A DNA stretch of 64,000 nt from Alteromonas sp. KUL49 (GCF_006538345.1 NZ_BJKL01000006.1:253095-317094), one strand, 5' to 3'. Positions 44,753 through 53,106 are shown, numbered from the stretch's first letter. Notes: generated by a model from the sequence alone, not told the origin. Numbers and translations: made by a program.

Positions 44753-47287
44753 TTAGAAGTAACCCGTAACACCAAAACTAAGATTTCTGCCAGGACGTGG
44801 CGCGATGTCTTTCAAGAAAGACGTATGCACTCGCGCTTCAGTATCTGTCAGGTTATTTCCTCTGAAATAAACTGACATAGGATACCCCTGAACATCAAAG
44901 TCGTAATTCACGCTCACATCAACCAAGGTATATCCGTCGGTAGATGTTTCTCTTTCTGCCACATCATTTTGCTCTGCATAACGTGTTACATCAAGATGCG
45001 CCGATAGTTGTTCAGCTTGATAACTGAACGTTGCACCGAATCTCATAGGAGACGTACGAGGAAGGTTTCCACCATCCCGTAAACGGGCTTTCACATAATC
45101 ACCAAATACGGTGGTTTTAAAGTTTGCATTGTGCTGAAGCGCAGCTTGAACCTCAAAACCGTGAAGCACTACATCTTCTGTGGTGAACACGTAGAGCGGT
45201 AGCTCATCAACGTGTTCATCATGCTCTTCACCCTCGTCGTGATCATCATGACCTTCTTCTTCATGACCGTGGTCGTGCGCAGCTTCCACGTAGTAACCGC
45301 TGAACTCTTGGAAATAGTAATCATCAACACGGTTGTAGAAAGCGTTCAAGATAAAACCAAAGTCGCCTTGGGTTTTTCTTAGTGTTAGGTCAATGTTTTG
45401 CGACACTTCTTCGCTAATGCCGTCTAGATGGCTTTCAAACTCAGCGTGATCTTCATCGTCGTGTAGTTCGAAAACAGCACCCACTTCATAGGTACGGGTA
45501 CCAATGTGAGGTCCGAAAGACAGTAGCTCTGCTGCCGATGGCGCTCGCTCTGAACGAGATACCGATACACCTAGGTTGTAACCTTCAGTGAAGTCCCACA
45601 CTAAACCGGCAGAGAAACTTATTGGAGTGAAATCATAGTCAGCAGCCAGTAACTCGGTGTGTTCATCATGATCGTGGTCATCATCATGCTCGTCGTGATC
45701 GTCGTCATGGTCATCATCGTGCTCGTCATGATCATGGTCGTCTTCGTCGTGATGATGTAGTTCTACCTCTGGGAACGGTACGCTGTCCGCTTCTAGAGAT
45801 ACTTTTTCGATTCTTGCACCCAACTGAATAAGCACATCGCCAAAGCGACGCTCTTCCATCACGGCTAATGCAAGCATACTGGTATCTGATGGTGGTGCAA
45901 ACGCCTCACTACCAATCGCAGAAAACTCGTTGTCTTTATAATGAAGACTGACCGCACCATCCCATCCAGCAAAGGTGTTGTGGAAAAGATCGATTTTTAC
46001 TTCGTTAGATACGGTTTCAAAGGTTGTACCCGCTACGCCACCCTCAATTTCTGAATGCTCGTAGTCAGAGTGACCGATAACGAAGTTAACACGGTTGAAC
46101 ACATCAGAGTTGAGCTTCAAGCTCCCCTTACCTTGAATGCGAGTTTGCTCTAAATCCGCAAACACGTTCTCGTCATGTTCATGCTCGTCTTCGTGCTCAT
46201 CGTGGTCGTCTTCATGATCTTCATCATGGTCATCATGCTCTTCTTCACCATGACTATGACCAGGGATGCCGTATTCGCGATTAAACTGCTCTACCGATAG
46301 GCCAACGAATCCGTCATCAAGCAAGTAGCTCGCGCCAAACGTAAAGCCGCTTGACTCTTCTGCACTGTTTTCAACAACATAATCTGAACCATGCTCATGC
46401 TCGTCTTCATGGTCGTGATCATCACCCTCAAGTTCTGGTGCTACTGGAACCTCGTAGTCTTCGGTCTCACGCATGTATCCGTCTACGTAAAACGCGAAGT
46501 TATCGCCACCAAACGTGCCGTTAAATGCACCCAGCTTTTTGTCATCAACCGTGCTGGTTTCCAAACGCCATTCACCACGAGTGGTATTGTCGGTAGGAAC
46601 GCGGTTATCTACAACGTTAACTACACCACCAATAGCACCGCTTCCGTAAAATAAGGTTGCTGGACCACGGAGTACTTCAATTTTTTCCGCGGTTGATGCT
46701 TCACTGCCTACGGCATGGTCTGGACCAACACGAGATACATCGCCCACATCTAGACCATTTTGCGCGATAAGTACGCGAGGGCCACTTAAACCACGAATAA
46801 CCGGCGTACTAGCAACATTAGCATGGGCACTTGAATGCACACCTACTACGCCTTCAAGGGTATCACCTAGTGTTGCAGCTTGTTCTCTGCGAAGAGTTTC
46901 ACCTGCCAATACACTGACAGGTACTGAAGATTCCATTACCGATAAGTGGAGTGGAGTCGATACAATATCAATGACTTCGATAGGTGACGGTGTTAGCGTA
47001 AAGCTGTCTGAGACTGTACCACCTTCGATTACCTGCACGTCAGAATGCAAATGGGCGTAGCCTTGAGCACTGATATGCAGTGCACCATCGCCAGTAGGTA
47101 GAGAAGTCAGCGTGAAGCTACCTGTTCTATCAGTAGTTGTTTGTTTACCAGTTCCTTCTAAAACAACCACAGCACCGGCCACTGGTGTGCCTTGTGCATT
47201 GGTGACCTTACCTTCAATCGTTTGCCCGTGAGCAAAATTTGATGCGCCAAGGATTGACGAAATGGCAACAGCTGTATAAAGCTTCAC
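44753..47287 (-). CDS. TonB-dependent receptor with His/Asp-rich loops, candidate zinc receptor
   Basis: An 844-residue outer-membrane receptor. The GTG at 47287 has AAGGAG six bases upstream; a longer frame covers the Zur box. Order: signal peptide, carboxypeptidase-like repeat (IEGKVTNAQGTPVAGAVVVL), plug (about 120-230; ETLRREQAATLGDTLEGVVG, VLRGPATLFYGSGAIGGVVN) and beta-barrel ending FGVTGYF. Extracellular loops hold at least four clusters of His, Asp and Glu, e.g. about residues 300, 360-395, 540-580 and 690-715. The likely ligand is zinc, as for ZnuD. The 19-bp Zur palindrome is 40 bases upstream. Confidence 0.9.
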   Translation of the reverse strand: MKLYTAVAISSILGASNFAHGQTIEGKVTNAQGTPVAGAVVVLEGTGKQTTTDRTGSFTLTSLPTGDGALHISAQGYAHLHSDVQVIEGGTVSDSFTLTPSPIEVIDIVSTPLHLSVMESSVPVSVLAGETLRREQAATLGDTLEGVVGVHSSAHANVASTPVIRGLSGPRVLIAQNGLDVGDVSRVGPDHAVGSEASTAEKIEVLRGPATLFYGSGAIGGVVNVVDNRVPTDNTTRGEWRLETSTVDDKKLGAFNGTFGGDNFAFYVDGYMRETEDYEVPVAPELEGDDHDHEDEHEHGSDYVVENSAEESSGFTFGASYLLDDGFVGLSVEQFNREYGIPGHSHGEEEHDDHDEDHEDDHDEHEDEHEHDENVFADLEQTRIQGKGSLKLNSDVFNRVNFVIGHSDYEHSEIEGGVAGTTFETVSNEVKIDLFHNTFAGWDGAVSLHYKDNEFSAIGSEAFAPPSDTSMLALAVMEERRFGDVLIQLGARIEKVSLEADSVPFPEVELHHHDEDDHDHDEHDDDHDDDHDEHDDDHDHDEHTELLAADYDFTPISFSAGLVWDFTEGYNLGVSVSRSERAPSAAELLSFGPHIGTRTYEVGAVFELHDDEDHAEFESHLDGISEEVSQNIDLTLRKTQGDFGFILNAFYNRVDDYYFQEFSGYYVEAAHDHGHEEEGHDDHDEGEEHDEHVDELPLYVFTTEDVVLHGFEVQAALQHNANFKTTVFGDYVKARLRDGGNLPRTSPMRFGATFSYQAEQLSAHLDVTRYAEQNDVAERETSTDGYTLVDVSVNYDFDVQGYPMSVYFRGNNLTDTEARVHTSFLKDIAPRPGRNLSFGVTGYF

Positions 47288-47326
47288 TGTGACTCCTTTT
47301 GTATAATGTGTAGTCTCTTTTTGCGT

Positions 47327-47345
47327 AATGTTATAATATAACATT
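47327..47345. promoter_or_regulatory. Zur-box palindrome, divergent TonB receptor/zrgA promoter
   Basis: AATGTTATAATATAACATT is a perfect 19-bp palindrome and equals the core of the E. coli Zur operator (GAAATGTTATANTATAACATTTC). It is 40 bases from the receptor start and 36 bases from the probable zrgA start, so zinc-bound Zur would likely repress both. Confidence 0.88.
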
Positions 47346-47380
47346 TATTCAGACAAGGTCATGATGACGGGATATAACAA

Positions 47381-48036
47381 ATGAATAAAAAACTTTATTA
47401 GCGATGACGATGATTTTCGCAAGCACAGCCCATAGTCAGTCTCATGTGCACGACCAAGGAACCTTGTTCATTGGGCAAGACAGCAACACCTGGACGTTTC
47501 AATTTGTGCTTCCTGCTGCCAATGGTTTTGGATTTGAACACTTACCTGAGAGCCAAAGTGACTTAGATGCTGTAAATGCGTTCATTAGCAAGATATCAGA
47601 GCACGCGAACAGTCTTACACTACCTAGCAGTTGCGAATTAGCTTCTTTTTCTGAGAGTTTTAGTGAAACGTATGTCATAGCCGTGGAAAATGAACACGAA
47701 CATCATGACGACCATGATGAACACGAGCATCACGACGACCATGATGAACACGAGCATCACGACGACCATGATGAACACGAGCATCACGATGACCATGATG
47801 AACACGAGCATCACGACGACCATGATGACCATGAAGGACACAGCGAGAGTACTCACAACGATCTGACGTTTCAGTATGTTTTAGAGTGTAGTGATGATTC
47901 ACCCGAGTTTTCTGTCACCTTATTTGAAAATGCACTTAACCTTCATGACATCACAGCACAGTGGATCACCGAGACAGGTCAAGGTGCAATCGAGCTCACA
48001 CCACAACGCAATCAACTTAACTTTGGGAGTAATTAA
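47381..48036 (+). CDS. zrgA: ZrgA-like (DUF2796) His-rich zinc-binding protein, start region frameshifted
   Basis: Periplasmic zinc-binding protein of the ZrgA family. As read, an ATG at 47404 opens the long frame but gives only a stub of signal peptide (MTMIFASTAHSQS). One extra A in the A6 run at 47387-47392 joins ATG 47381 to give MNKKTLLAMTMIFASTAHSQ, a good signal peptide. The mature protein has HVHDQGTLFIGQDSNTWTFQ at the start and five 9-residue EHEHHDDHD-type repeats (about residues 100-145). It ends in a TAATG overlap with the MerC-like gene. It is probably Zur regulated. Confidence 0.85.
47692..47826. repeat. Tandem 27-bp repeat, five copies
   Basis: Five 27-bp units begin at 47692, 47719, 47746, 47773 and 47800; units 2, 3 and 5 are identical and the others differ at one to three silent positions. 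Each codes for nine residues of His, Asp and Glu. Near-identity shows recent expansion, and copy number may vary. Confidence 0.9.
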
Positions 48037-48452
48037 TGCCACAAAACAATGACAAGTCACGGTTTTCTGCCGACCACGCAGCGGTCGCGCTTTCAGTGCT
48101 ATGTACACTGCACTGCTTACTGTTACCTGTGCTCTTGATTCTTGTTCCCACAGGATCGTTCTTTTTATTCTTGAGCGATGAGTCGTTTCATGCGTGGATT
48201 CTTGTTGCAGTGCTGCCAATTAGCTTGTTAGCCGTCACCTCTGGTTACCTTCATCACAAGCGCTTGTCTACCCTAGCCTTGTGCTTGTTTGGCATTGCTC
48301 TTCTCGTAGTATCCGCCGCGGTTGGTCACGATTTATTTGGCCATGAGGGAGAAATTGCCGTCACAATAATGGGGTCAGTGTTAATTGCTGCCGGTCATAT
48401 CAGGAACATTCGCTTAAAGCGTGCGGCTAACGAAGCGGTGAATACCAATTAA
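48036..48452 (+). CDS. MerC-domain membrane protein
   Basis: A 138-residue protein with four helices. The first has the MerC-type Cys/His motif CTLHCLLLP (Cys23, His26, Cys27), which binds metal in mercury importers. Here the likely metal is zinc by context. The start overlaps the zrgA stop by one base (TAATG), so both are translated together. The stop overlaps the convergent DUF3299 gene by four bases. It may move metal across the inner membrane, but this is inference. Confidence 0.85.
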   Translation: MPQNNDKSRFSADHAAVALSVLCTLHCLLLPVLLILVPTGSFFLFLSDESFHAWILVAVLPISLLAVTSGYLHHKRLSTLALCLFGIALLVVSAAVGHDLFGHEGEIAVTIMGSVLIAAGHIRNIRLKRAANEAVNTN

Positions 48453-49108
48453 TGGCTGCGGAAATCGTCCGGGCTCCCAACGAAGGGACGAATCGAAACG
48501 GTATCTAATTGGTACGCTGCCGTTCCCATAGGATCTTCAAACATACCTTGTGAAAACAAGCCACTCACAAGGTATGCCTTTTCTAACTCAAAGTCAGTAA
48601 ATCCTGGTGCTAGCTTAGTGAAAACCATTTGATTAGGCGGCGGAGGCGGAAAGTGAATACACGCGCCAAAGTAAGGCACGATGAACACGATTTCAGGGCT
48701 TTGGTCTTCATGAAAGCTAATAGGCACAATAAACCCAGCCATGGCTACGGCAGCGCCATTGTAGGTATCTAACGTATTGGTGGAGTACATTGCTGCTTGG
48801 TAGTTCTGGTCTGACGCCGCCTGAATCGAACGAAGGATGTTATTGGTAACATCTTCTACAGTGTTGGCAGACGAGCGGGTTTGGTATTGAGATAACGCGT
48901 CCCGCTCTGCGTCAGGCAAGAGCGCTTGCCACTGTAACTCAATGGTTGATTGAGATTCAAATGAACGAACTAGACTGCTGTCGGGTGTCGAATAGACAAG
49001 ATGCCTAGCATCAAAGCGCTGCTTTAAATAAACGGCGACGGGTTGAGCCGCCATACCAAGCAGGGCGAAGGCAACAACAACCAGTGTTATCTTTACGCCC
49101 AGTCGCAT
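48449..49108 (-). CDS. DUF3299 exported protein (second copy)
   Basis: A 219-residue protein with an N-terminal membrane anchor or signal (residues 5-25). The DUF3299 hallmark is VPYFGACIHFPPPPPNQMVF (about 143-162), with the motif Cys-x-His followed by Pro5, likely metal binding. It has MAGFIVPISF before it. It is the third gene of the DUF3299 - small protein - DUF3299 operon. Its stop overlaps the MerC gene by four bases. In other bacteria DUF3299 genes accompany zinc-regulated ABC systems. The role is unknown. Confidence 0.82.
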   Translation of the reverse strand: MRLGVKITLVVVAFALLGMAAQPVAVYLKQRFDARHLVYSTPDSSLVRSFESQSTIELQWQALLPDAERDALSQYQTRSSANTVEDVTNNILRSIQAASDQNYQAAMYSTNTLDTYNGAAVAMAGFIVPISFHEDQSPEIVFIVPYFGACIHFPPPPPNQMVFTKLAPGFTDFELEKAYLVSGLFSQGMFEDPMGTAAYQLDTVSIRPFVGSPDDFRSH

Positions 49109-49129
49109 ATGAATTAGCGCTCGCCTCGT

Positions 49130-49585
49130 TTACCCTTCAGTGGTTAGATAAACCCGTTGCACATACAAATAAGGATAACCGTTCAAACGCGCTTTAGCGG
49201 TTACCTCGATGTGATGCTCACCAGGTGTAGTTACCTCATAGTCCAACGCATATGAACCATTGTTAGCTACTAGTTCCTCGGACTGTGCCGCACCCAGGGT
49301 TAGTCCTGCGCTTGACGTAAAGATAAGAGATACATCTTGATACTCACCAGGTAGGCTGTATTTGATATCAAGCACGTTTGCGTCGTTAACTTCAGCAACA
49401 ATGTTCTCAGCAAATTCCAGTTTAATTTGCTGAGGTTCTACACGCTGTTTTCTCACTAGCGGGTGGCTTCCACCAATACCAAAAGCACCAAACATAGCAT
49501 TACCATGGTACTCACAAGCAATGGCTTGAGAAAAAGGCAGTGCAAGCAACAAGGCTAGGCCTACTACACTTATTTTCTTCATCAT
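49130..49585 (-). CDS. Small exported protein of the zinc cluster
   Basis: A 151-residue protein with signal peptide (MKKISVVGLALLLALPFSQA, after a first Met). The mature N-terminus has a Cys/His segment, CEYHGNAMFGAFGIGGSHPL, which could bind metal; the rest is beta-rich (VLDIKYSLPGEYQDVSLIFT). It sits between two DUF3299 genes on the same strand with spacers of 3 and 21 bases. In zrg-type loci a small periplasmic protein is found at this place. The family is not certain. Confidence 0.7.
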   Translation of the reverse strand: MMKKISVVGLALLLALPFSQAIACEYHGNAMFGAFGIGGSHPLVRKQRVEPQQIKLEFAENIVAEVNDANVLDIKYSLPGEYQDVSLIFTSSAGLTLGAAQSEELVANNGSYALDYEVTTPGEHHIEVTAKARLNGYPYLYVQRVYLTTEG

Positions 49586-49588
49586 GTT

Positions 49589-50175
49589 TTATCCCTCGTA
49601 TGGATAATGATTTGCTACTGAAATGGCATATGCTGCACTTCCAATAGCATTATCTGTTTGCTCTATCGAAACTTTACCTTCAAACCAGAATGGCGCTTCC
49701 AATTCTTCAACGGCAATACCTTCTTTTACTTGGGCATACACCATTTGGTTCGGTGGAGGTGGCGGTAAGTGAAGGCACGCGCCAAAATATGGCACGATAA
49801 AAAACTCAGTTACCTTTGTTCTTCGTTCGATTCTAATGGAACAATGAACCCGGGTATTTTTACCGTTTCACCGTCAAATTCAGCTACAACTCTGCTTGAT
49901 TTTAAGGCTGAGAAATAACGGGTTGCCGCCTCATCTTCAGTTTGCAACGCTCCCATTTGATCAAGGGAGTCCTGCGCTGAACCGTCAGCTATATTCAATA
50001 CGGACTCGGGCGGGTTTAGCAAAGCATCAAGATCATCTTGAGGCATAAGCTCAATCCACTCGATTAGTCGATACTCTGTATTCTCAGCATACACTAACGC
50101 CGATAATGTACTCATTAAAAGTACAAATACTGCTATACACGCTCTATTGATTCTTTGCATACAAACTGAGGTCAT
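49589..50175 (-). CDS. DUF3299 exported protein (first copy), interrupted by an apparent frameshift
   Basis: The N-terminal half (50175-49810) has a signal peptide ending VYAENTEY and then ESVLNIAD and KIPGFIVPLESNEEQ. It stops after EEQR. The C-terminal half (from about 49814) reads KVTEFFIVPYFGACLHLPPP in another frame, the DUF3299 hallmark. One added base near 49813-49818 joins the halves to a protein of about 195 residues. The start at 50175 has GGATGGTGA upstream. It is 20 bases from the second Zur-like palindrome and heads a three-gene operon. Confidence 0.82.
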
Positions 50176-50194
50176 TCACCATCCACAATTGAAA

Positions 50195-50208
50195 TATGTT
50201 ATAACATA
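50195..50208. promoter_or_regulatory. Zur-like palindrome, divergent DUF3299/ABC promoter
   Basis: TATGTTATAACATA (50195-50208) is a perfect 14-bp palindrome sharing ATGTTATA and TATAACAT with the Zur operator, but with overlapping half-sites, so shorter than the site at 47327. It is 20 bases from the DUF3299 start and 55 from the ABC gene. Confidence 0.6.
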
Positions 50209-50262
50209 CACGGCTTAGTTAAAAAAATATGATTTCGATTAAAACCGCTAGGAGACGCTGAG

Positions 50263-50973
50263 TTGCATAATTACGCCATTGAAATTGACAACGTGTGTCA
50301 CAGTTACGGAAAGAGCCCCCAAGCAACGACATTTCGTTTACCACAATGGCATGTGGAAAAGGGCGACAAAGTATTTCTTCACGGCAACTCGGGTTCTGGT
50401 AAATCAACCTTATTGAATTTGTTGTCGGGTGTTCTTGCGCCGCAAAGTGGTAACATTAAACTACTCGGAAACAACACTACCGCGCTTTCAAACGCCAAAA
50501 GGGATTTATTCCGCGCACAACATATTGGCGTGGTGTTTCAAACCTTCAACTTGATTCCCTATCTTTCCGTTAAGGGTAACATAGAACTCGCCGTGCACTT
50601 TGCTAAGGGTAGCACCAAAGGTGCGAAAGCTGATGTGACGCAAAGAATGCTGAGTTTACTCGATACCTTAAAGCTAAGTGCAGATATTCTAGAGCGCCCG
50701 GTAAAGCAATTGAGTATTGGCCAACAACAGCGTGTTGCCATTGTTCGCGCACTTATCAATACACCAGAAATACTTTTGGTGGACGAGCCCACCTCAGCGC
50801 TAGATGCTTCCGCCCGTGATGCCTTTATGGAAGAGCTGATGAGTACCGCTACAGCGACTCAAACCACAATGATATTTGTAAGCCACGACCAAGCACTGAG
50901 CGCTTTTTTCTCTAATCACACTGATATCCAAGCCATTGCTACATTGAGCAATGGTGCTCAAGGAGGGGCGTAG
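50263..50973 (+). CDS. ABC transporter ATP-binding protein, LolD/MacB-like, zinc cluster
   Basis: A 236-residue ATPase. Walker A is GNSGSGKST (about 43-51), the signature is LSIGQQQR, Walker B is EILLVDEPTSALD, and the switch His is in FVSHDQALS. It fits the LolD/MacB branch of ABC ATPases. The start is TTG with AGGAG nine bases upstream. It is followed after two bases by its permease. Placed in a Zur-like controlled unit, it probably powers zinc-related transport or periplasmic mechanics like ZrgC-type genes. Confidence 0.88.
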   Translation: MHNYAIEIDNVCHSYGKSPQATTFRLPQWHVEKGDKVFLHGNSGSGKSTLLNLLSGVLAPQSGNIKLLGNNTTALSNAKRDLFRAQHIGVVFQTFNLIPYLSVKGNIELAVHFAKGSTKGAKADVTQRMLSLLDTLKLSADILERPVKQLSIGQQQRVAIVRALINTPEILLVDEPTSALDASARDAFMEELMSTATATQTTMIFVSHDQALSAFFSNHTDIQAIATLSNGAQGGA

Positions 50974-50975
50974 TC

Positions 50976-52208
50976 ATGTTGCTTTCACTCGCCAAGCAGA
51001 GTCTGCTTAGCCGTAAGAAAACGGTTTTTCTTACCTTTATGTCACTGACGATCAGTATGCTTGTTCTCTTTGGTGTTGAGCATATTCGACTGCAAGCCAA
51101 GGAAAGCTTCAACCGCACCATTTCGGGTACTGACCTGATTGTTGGTGCACCCAGCGGACAGCTTAATCTACTGCTTTATTCAGTATTTCGCATAGGTTCG
51201 CCCACTAACAATATAAAATACGCGTCTTATGAGCGTTTGGAAAATCACGCTTTAGTAAATTGGGCTATCCCTATGTCTTTAGGTGATTCACACAAAGGCT
51301 TTAGGGTACTGGGTACAACCAACGCCTATTTTGAACACTTTAAATACGGTACCAAAGAGCCACTAGTATTTGCGGATGGACAACCTTTTGAGACATTATT
51401 TAATACCGTACTTGGTGCAGATGTAGCCCGAGAGTTAGGTTATAAGCTGGGTGACGATATTGTCATTGCTCACGGTATCGGCAATACCAGTTTTCAGAAC
51501 CATACTGACTCTCCGTTTAAGGTCACTGGCATACTTGAACCTACCGGGACACCCGTAGACAAAACCGTTCACGTAAGCCTTGAAGCGATTGAGGCAATTC
51601 ACTTGCCTCCCCACAAAGTAAAAGCTCTGGTAGAAAACCCGCAAGCGTTTCCTTTGGAAATCGACAGTGTTACTGCGGTCCTCTTAGGGCTTAAAACCAA
51701 GTTTGCTACCTTTACCTTACAAAGAGAGGTAAACAACGATCCAAAAGACCGCTTAATGGCCGTATTGCCTGGCGTTGCGTTAAGTGAACTATGGAAGCTT
51801 GTGGGTAATGTTGAAGGGCTGTTGAGAGCTATTGCAGGCATGGTACTTATTTCTGCCCTCTTTGGTTTGTCTACCATGCTCTTGGCTTCAATGAATGAAC
51901 GACAAACGGAAATTGCCGTGCTGCGTATTCTGGGCGCAGGCCCTTATAAAATAGCCGCACTCATCGTGGTTGAAGCGCTACTTATGTCAGCCGCGGCTAT
52001 GGTCACGGCATTAGGAGTGCTGTCACTCAGCTTAATGGTTCTCAAAAAATGGCTAGCCGCAGAGTTTGGCCTATTTTTGAGCGCCAATGTGCTATCACAA
52101 GAACAGTTTGTGATCATGATACTGGTGATGACCGCCAGCTTAGTGACTTCACTTATTCCGAGCTTTGAAGCCTATAAATCATCATTGCATCAGCGGCTGT
52201 CGAAATAA
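50976..52208 (+). CDS. ABC transporter permease, FtsX/MacB-like
   Basis: A 410-residue permease. One helix near the N-terminus (about 16-35), a large periplasmic domain (ISGTDLIVGAPSGQLNLLLY to about 260), then three helices (about 280-300, 330-350, 380-395), typical of FtsX/MacB permeases, with the ASMNERQTEIAVLRILGAGP motif. This type does mechanical work on periplasmic partners or lipoproteins rather than forming a substrate channel. The gene is two bases after the ATPase gene. A hairpin at 52216-52241 ends the unit. Confidence 0.9.
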   Translation: MLLSLAKQSLLSRKKTVFLTFMSLTISMLVLFGVEHIRLQAKESFNRTISGTDLIVGAPSGQLNLLLYSVFRIGSPTNNIKYASYERLENHALVNWAIPMSLGDSHKGFRVLGTTNAYFEHFKYGTKEPLVFADGQPFETLFNTVLGADVARELGYKLGDDIVIAHGIGNTSFQNHTDSPFKVTGILEPTGTPVDKTVHVSLEAIEAIHLPPHKVKALVENPQAFPLEIDSVTAVLLGLKTKFATFTLQREVNNDPKDRLMAVLPGVALSELWKLVGNVEGLLRAIAGMVLISALFGLSTMLLASMNERQTEIAVLRILGAGPYKIAALIVVEALLMSAAAMVTALGVLSLSLMVLKKWLAAEFGLFLSANVLSQEQFVIMILVMTASLVTSLIPSFEAYKSSLHQRLSK

Positions 52209-52215
52209 CAATCAA

Positions 52216-52241
52216 GGACATGGCGGGAACCTGCCATGTCC
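52216..52241. terminator. Terminator hairpin after ABC permease
   Basis: GGACATGGC (52216-52224) pairs with GCCATGTCC (52233-52241), a 9-bp perfect stem with 8-base loop. It lies between the convergent permease and HTH genes; the 3' side reads CTGAATATTT, so a weak U run. Confidence 0.6.
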
Positions 52242-52249
52242 CTGAATAT

Positions 52250-52570
52250 TTAGACGTTGATTGCAACACCAAAGCCTCCAGCAAAACCGATAAGCAAAGC
52301 GATAAGAATCACCAGCATGTTCACCCATTTTCCTTTGGGTGATGCTGTTTGGTGAGCCTCGCCTTCATGTATGTACGGAACTAGCTTGAGCGTTCGCAAT
52401 TCCACTTCCAACACACTCGATATCGCTTGCAGGGTGTCAGCGGAACAATTGCCGTAATTCTCAGCGCGTTGTACCGTGCGCAGACTCAACCCACAGGCAT
52501 CTGCCATGTGCTGCTGAGTCCACCCTTTGTCTTGCCGCAATCCTTTTATTTTTTGTGCGTTAACTTCCAT
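52250..52570 (-). CDS. Membrane-anchored Xre-type HTH protein
   Basis: A 106-residue protein. The N-terminus is a Xre/Cro HTH (QKIKGLRQDKGWTQQHMADA, SLRTVQRAENYGNCSADTLQ). The C-terminus is one membrane helix (WVNMLVILIALLIGFAGGFG). It starts at 52570; the upstream frame from 52639 overlaps the neighbour and is not used. It lies eight bases after the small membrane gene, so both form a unit. It could link membrane state to gene control; no target is visible. Confidence 0.8.
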   Translation of the reverse strand: MEVNAQKIKGLRQDKGWTQQHMADACGLSLRTVQRAENYGNCSADTLQAISSVLEVELRTLKLVPYIHEGEAHQTASPKGKWVNMLVILIALLIGFAGGFGVAINV

Positions 52571-52577
52571 AGTTACG

Positions 52578-53009
52578 CTACTTCTCAACAAACAAACGAA
52601 CGATTTGCACCGCCATGGTTCCTGCGCCATAGCCCGCAAGCACGTACAAGATCAATTTCGAGAATAACGAGCGTGCGGACATGCCTTTGATGTAGCCCTT
52701 AGACTGTTCATCTAAAACTTTCCTACCCTTCATCAGCTTACATGCCACAGTGCCAGTGAGCACATTTTCCATACTTATTACGATGGTATATTCAGTATCG
52801 TTAACAACTACACCGTGCTTACCTTCAAAGCCGAACAAGTTTCTGCGATTAGATATTATTTCGTCGTTGAGAAACACCGTTTCTCTGCCTGACCATGCAC
52901 TGCCAAATACAGCGATATGGTTGCCATCGATTTCAAAATAAAACCAATAACCATTGGTGAGTGAAATAGTCTCAAGTTGTTTGTCTTGTTGGTGTGAATA
53001 AGTTGCCAT
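52578..53009 (-). CDS. Small beta-rich membrane protein, unknown
   Basis: A 143-residue protein. The ATG at 53009 has AGGAAG six bases upstream. The N-terminal two-thirds is beta-rich (TNGYWFYFEIDGNHIAVFGS, KHGVVVNDTEYTIVISMENV). The C-terminus has one helix (LFSKLILYVLAGYGAGTMAV). No signal peptide is seen, so it is a C-tail-anchored protein. It is the first gene of a two-gene unit with the membrane-anchored HTH protein. No family recognised. Confidence 0.62.
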   Translation of the reverse strand: MATYSHQQDKQLETISLTNGYWFYFEIDGNHIAVFGSAWSGRETVFLNDEIISNRRNLFGFEGKHGVVVNDTEYTIVISMENVLTGTVACKLMKGRKVLDEQSKGYIKGMSARSLFSKLILYVLAGYGAGTMAVQIVRLFVEK

Positions 53010-53106
53010 GAGAATCTTCCTTATGGGTAGCACCCAATATTATGGGCATGAGTTAATGTTCAGCCTCATCATGGCTATCTAACACTGGCTAATATACGTC
53101 TTGCCT

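Noticed and set aside
47692..47826. CRISPR-like tandem repeat
   Set aside because: Units are contiguous with no spacers and are in-frame coding sequence.
47638..47902. Frames opposite the zrgA repeat
   Set aside because: They arise from the 27-bp repeat read on the other strand and lack coding features.
49589..49795. A separate 68-residue gene starting at GTG 49795
   Set aside because: Its sequence is the C-terminal half of DUF3299 and the GTG is an internal Val; a frameshift explains it better.
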